Part shown: in pieces, positions 62,101-64,000 of the stretch | How the letters are laid out: each line of letters opens with the position of its first letter | How positions within the stretch are numbered: position 1 is the first letter of the stretch | Assembly: GCA_945859605.1 (NCBI GenBank) | Contig: OX243822.1 | Span: 27,217,998-27,281,997, forward strand | Direction of reading: 5' to 3' | DNA length: 64,000 nucleotides | DNA from: Lumbricus rubellus | Taxonomy: Eukaryota > Annelida > Clitellata > Crassiclitellata > Lumbricidae | Notes under the pieces: generated by a model | What the model saw: only the letters and a program-made list of their open reading frames with translations | Databases searched by the model: none | What the model was told of the DNA's origin: nothing | Made by a program: the position numbers and the translations under genes

Positions 62101-64000
62101 CTCAACAAAATCGACCATTCTCATCAACTTCTTGCCAAGAATCAAATCGTTTTTATCCGTCTCCTCTGACGTATTTACTATTCGCCAAAATGTCCGTTAA
62201 TTCCTCAATTATATCCTTATTTGGTCAGCAATTCTCCGACTGTGTATATGGACGTTATTGCTATGACAACGCGTCGTTATTGAGTTTGACGTTAGATCGC
62301 TTACTGTCGAGTTTCTAGGGCTTTAATCGCTAAACTGCGCCAAAACATTTTATAGCGCCTTTATAAATTAGCTAGCTTAACTCTTACCTAGAATTAACAT
62401 TAACAATAACATGTAGATTGAATAGTTTAATGGATAAGAGCGTATTAAACCGCTACAAGTACTGACAGTGCCTCTTAACAGTAGCACGAGAGGCGCTATA
62501 CAAATCTACACGATGTCAAATAAATCTTATGATTATTTTCTAACGACGTTTACGAATACCTAACAGAAGGATGCTTTAGCTACTGTGGTCACTTGCGGTG
62601 CATCATTGGTAAACAGTCGACACTCAATTATTATATGGAAAAGATATATACTTTAAAAGGGTGTCTTAATCACTTCCGATAATTCATCGTCGTCTGGCGG
62701 ATGGTTTGAAAAGTGACCCAGCTAACCACAACGCAATCATTCGCCATTTAAAAAAGTATCTGTCTTCAGGTCATCAATAGAAACCGCCCCTGAGGGACGG
62801 ATGGCCACGTGAATGCGGCAGTATAGGGTCAGTAACCATGTAGCATACACAGTAATGATTGATGTTCCACATACATGTATACCCCATGCATGGTTAGGAT
62901 TTCCTATGCGTATATGTGCATTATTAGTAGGACCATAAACAAACACACGCATTAAGGTTGATCCTCCCCTCCCTCAATGCATGTATTATATAATGATGAT
63001 GTATGACCCTTAAATTTCTTGACTTTTTGGTTCTGGTATCAGTCCCTGCAGTACAATGGGGTGGGGGGGGGGGTGACAAAGGGTACAAAGTATATAATCT
63101 AACCATCTAACATTATTCCAATCTACTGCAATGGCTTCTATAGCGTCGTTATTAATTGCACAAAACCTCAATTACGACCGGTTATTTTCTCAATAAAAAC
63201 GAATATCAATTAATCTTATAGATCACAAAACATTGAAAACTCTGGTCAATGAATATAGCGTCAAACATAGACACTGCAACGCCCTTCTTAGACACCTTTT
63301 TAATAGGTGCTTGAACCATTATATAATTTGTTCATTCCTTAAACACACGATTGGTTCACATCAACTAAGATACAATGTCATGTATCTTGAATGACCGATG
63401 TAGACGTAAAGCAGCCTTAGAACTCACAAAGTTAATTACACAAAACAAACTTAAATAGTAAAAATTGTCAACAACTCATTTGGGTGACATCGTTTTTTAG
63501 TGGTATTCTAAAAAACCTTTCCTGTATTCTACGTCTCAACCGGGGTGCGCTGAAGGTTCAATGGTGAGGTGCAGAACTCTCAGCCGAGATGTCGATGGTT
63601 AAAATCTCCAGGGCAGAAATTTGGTTCCAAAGAACTGCTCTCTACTTGCACACCAGCGAACGCAGGCGGTAAGTGTACACTTACCGCACACTAACGGTGG
63701 GAAGATGAGATGGCGAGGGAGAGGACTGGTCACTCACATTCATATGCAGAGGCCAAGAACATAAAGGCTGAGGATCATTACATTATCCATTGTTCAACAG
63801 TGTCTTGTGTGGCGCAAGTCACAACGATAATTAATAGGAACTTCAATATTGAACATCAAATTCAAAATATATAAGCTTATAACTCGAAATTATAATTTTT
63901 AATTACAACAGTTCCAGTCTTTCGCGACGTCCAATGGCTGGAATGGCCGTTGGCGTCACCCTCCTCATTTGTCAAGGTTAGGACTGGCACTACTGATAAC
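59197..64000. repeat. ~4-kb tandem unit, copies 4 and 5, running off the window
   Basis: Landmarks recur: TTGACGTCACCCTCCTCAT (59695), GATGGATAGATATAAAGTT (59940), GCCGCCAACGCCGACTTAG (60645), ATTATAGCATCGTAAGAAAG (60810), CAGTCGACACTC (62615), AGACACCTTTTTAATAGG (63291), the tRNA-like SINE (63540) and GGCGTCACCCTCCTCATT (63952). The last copy is cut by the window end. No intact protein-coding frame was recognised. Confidence 0.65.
60893..61172. mobile_element. hAT-type MITE (280 bp) in the tandem unit
   Basis: The ends CATGGGCGGAGTTTGG and AAACTCCGCCAATG are inverted repeats. The paralogous unit near 39870 gives the empty site (ATAATTGTGGCCGC) and supports a diverged 8-base duplication, ATTATGGT against ATTGTGAC. 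It has a run of 14 G near the left end and an internal GATGACC...AGTCATTCG motif like the other three hAT MITEs. Confidence 0.75.

Overview
The window reads as genomic DNA of an invertebrate animal. It has GT-AG introns, an ionotropic glutamate receptor gene split over widely spaced exons, and many animal-type transposable elements. A deuterostome invertebrate (echinoderm, hemichordate or cephalochordate) is my best guess from the repeat style and the frequent TAGGCCTA-like motifs, but the sequence does not prove it. Only one host gene is recognisable; almost everything else is mobile or repetitive DNA. Layout. (1) About 3.8-22.9 kb, minus strand: a short ionotropic glutamate receptor (iGluR). 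Seven exons encode a signal peptide, the S1 ligand half-domain, M1, pore loop, M3, S2 and M4. There is no large amino-terminal domain between the signal peptide and S1. Its introns hold a minisatellite, LINE/SINE fragments, long (TATG)n arrays, a Helitron-like element, a hAT-type MITE and, in the fourth intron, a 7.7-kb near-perfect palindrome (12222-19933). The palindrome has AG...CT ends and a 6-bp target duplication. (2) About 23-34.9 kb: intergenic DNA with a mariner-like remnant, a 2.4-kb decayed DNA transposon, long (ATAC)n and (TA)n arrays, a hAT MITE, tRNA-derived SINEs, a LINE reverse-transcriptase remnant and two head-to-tail Helitron-like elements. (3) About 34.9-64 kb: a decayed tandem array of a roughly 4-kb unit, seen as at least five partial copies and running off the right edge. 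It is interrupted by an RNase H-bearing LINE (37.1-39.8 kb) that itself carries a TTAA-flanked piggyBac-like MITE, by a complete young Ty3/gypsy LTR retrotransposon (44012-54497), by MITEs, by a mariner fragment, and by an L2/CR1-type LINE 3' end (58.3-59.2 kb). How the pieces relate. The L2-like LINE 3' end carries the same GGCGCTATATAAAT tail as the SINEs and many short fragments in the window, so it is a plausible mobilising partner. Several long microsatellites look like expanded 3' tails of retroposons. The two LTRs differ at only one base that I noticed, apart from a 531-bp MITE in the 3' copy, so both the retrotransposon and the MITE are recent. Four hAT-type MITEs with different ends share an internal inverted motif and a long G-run.
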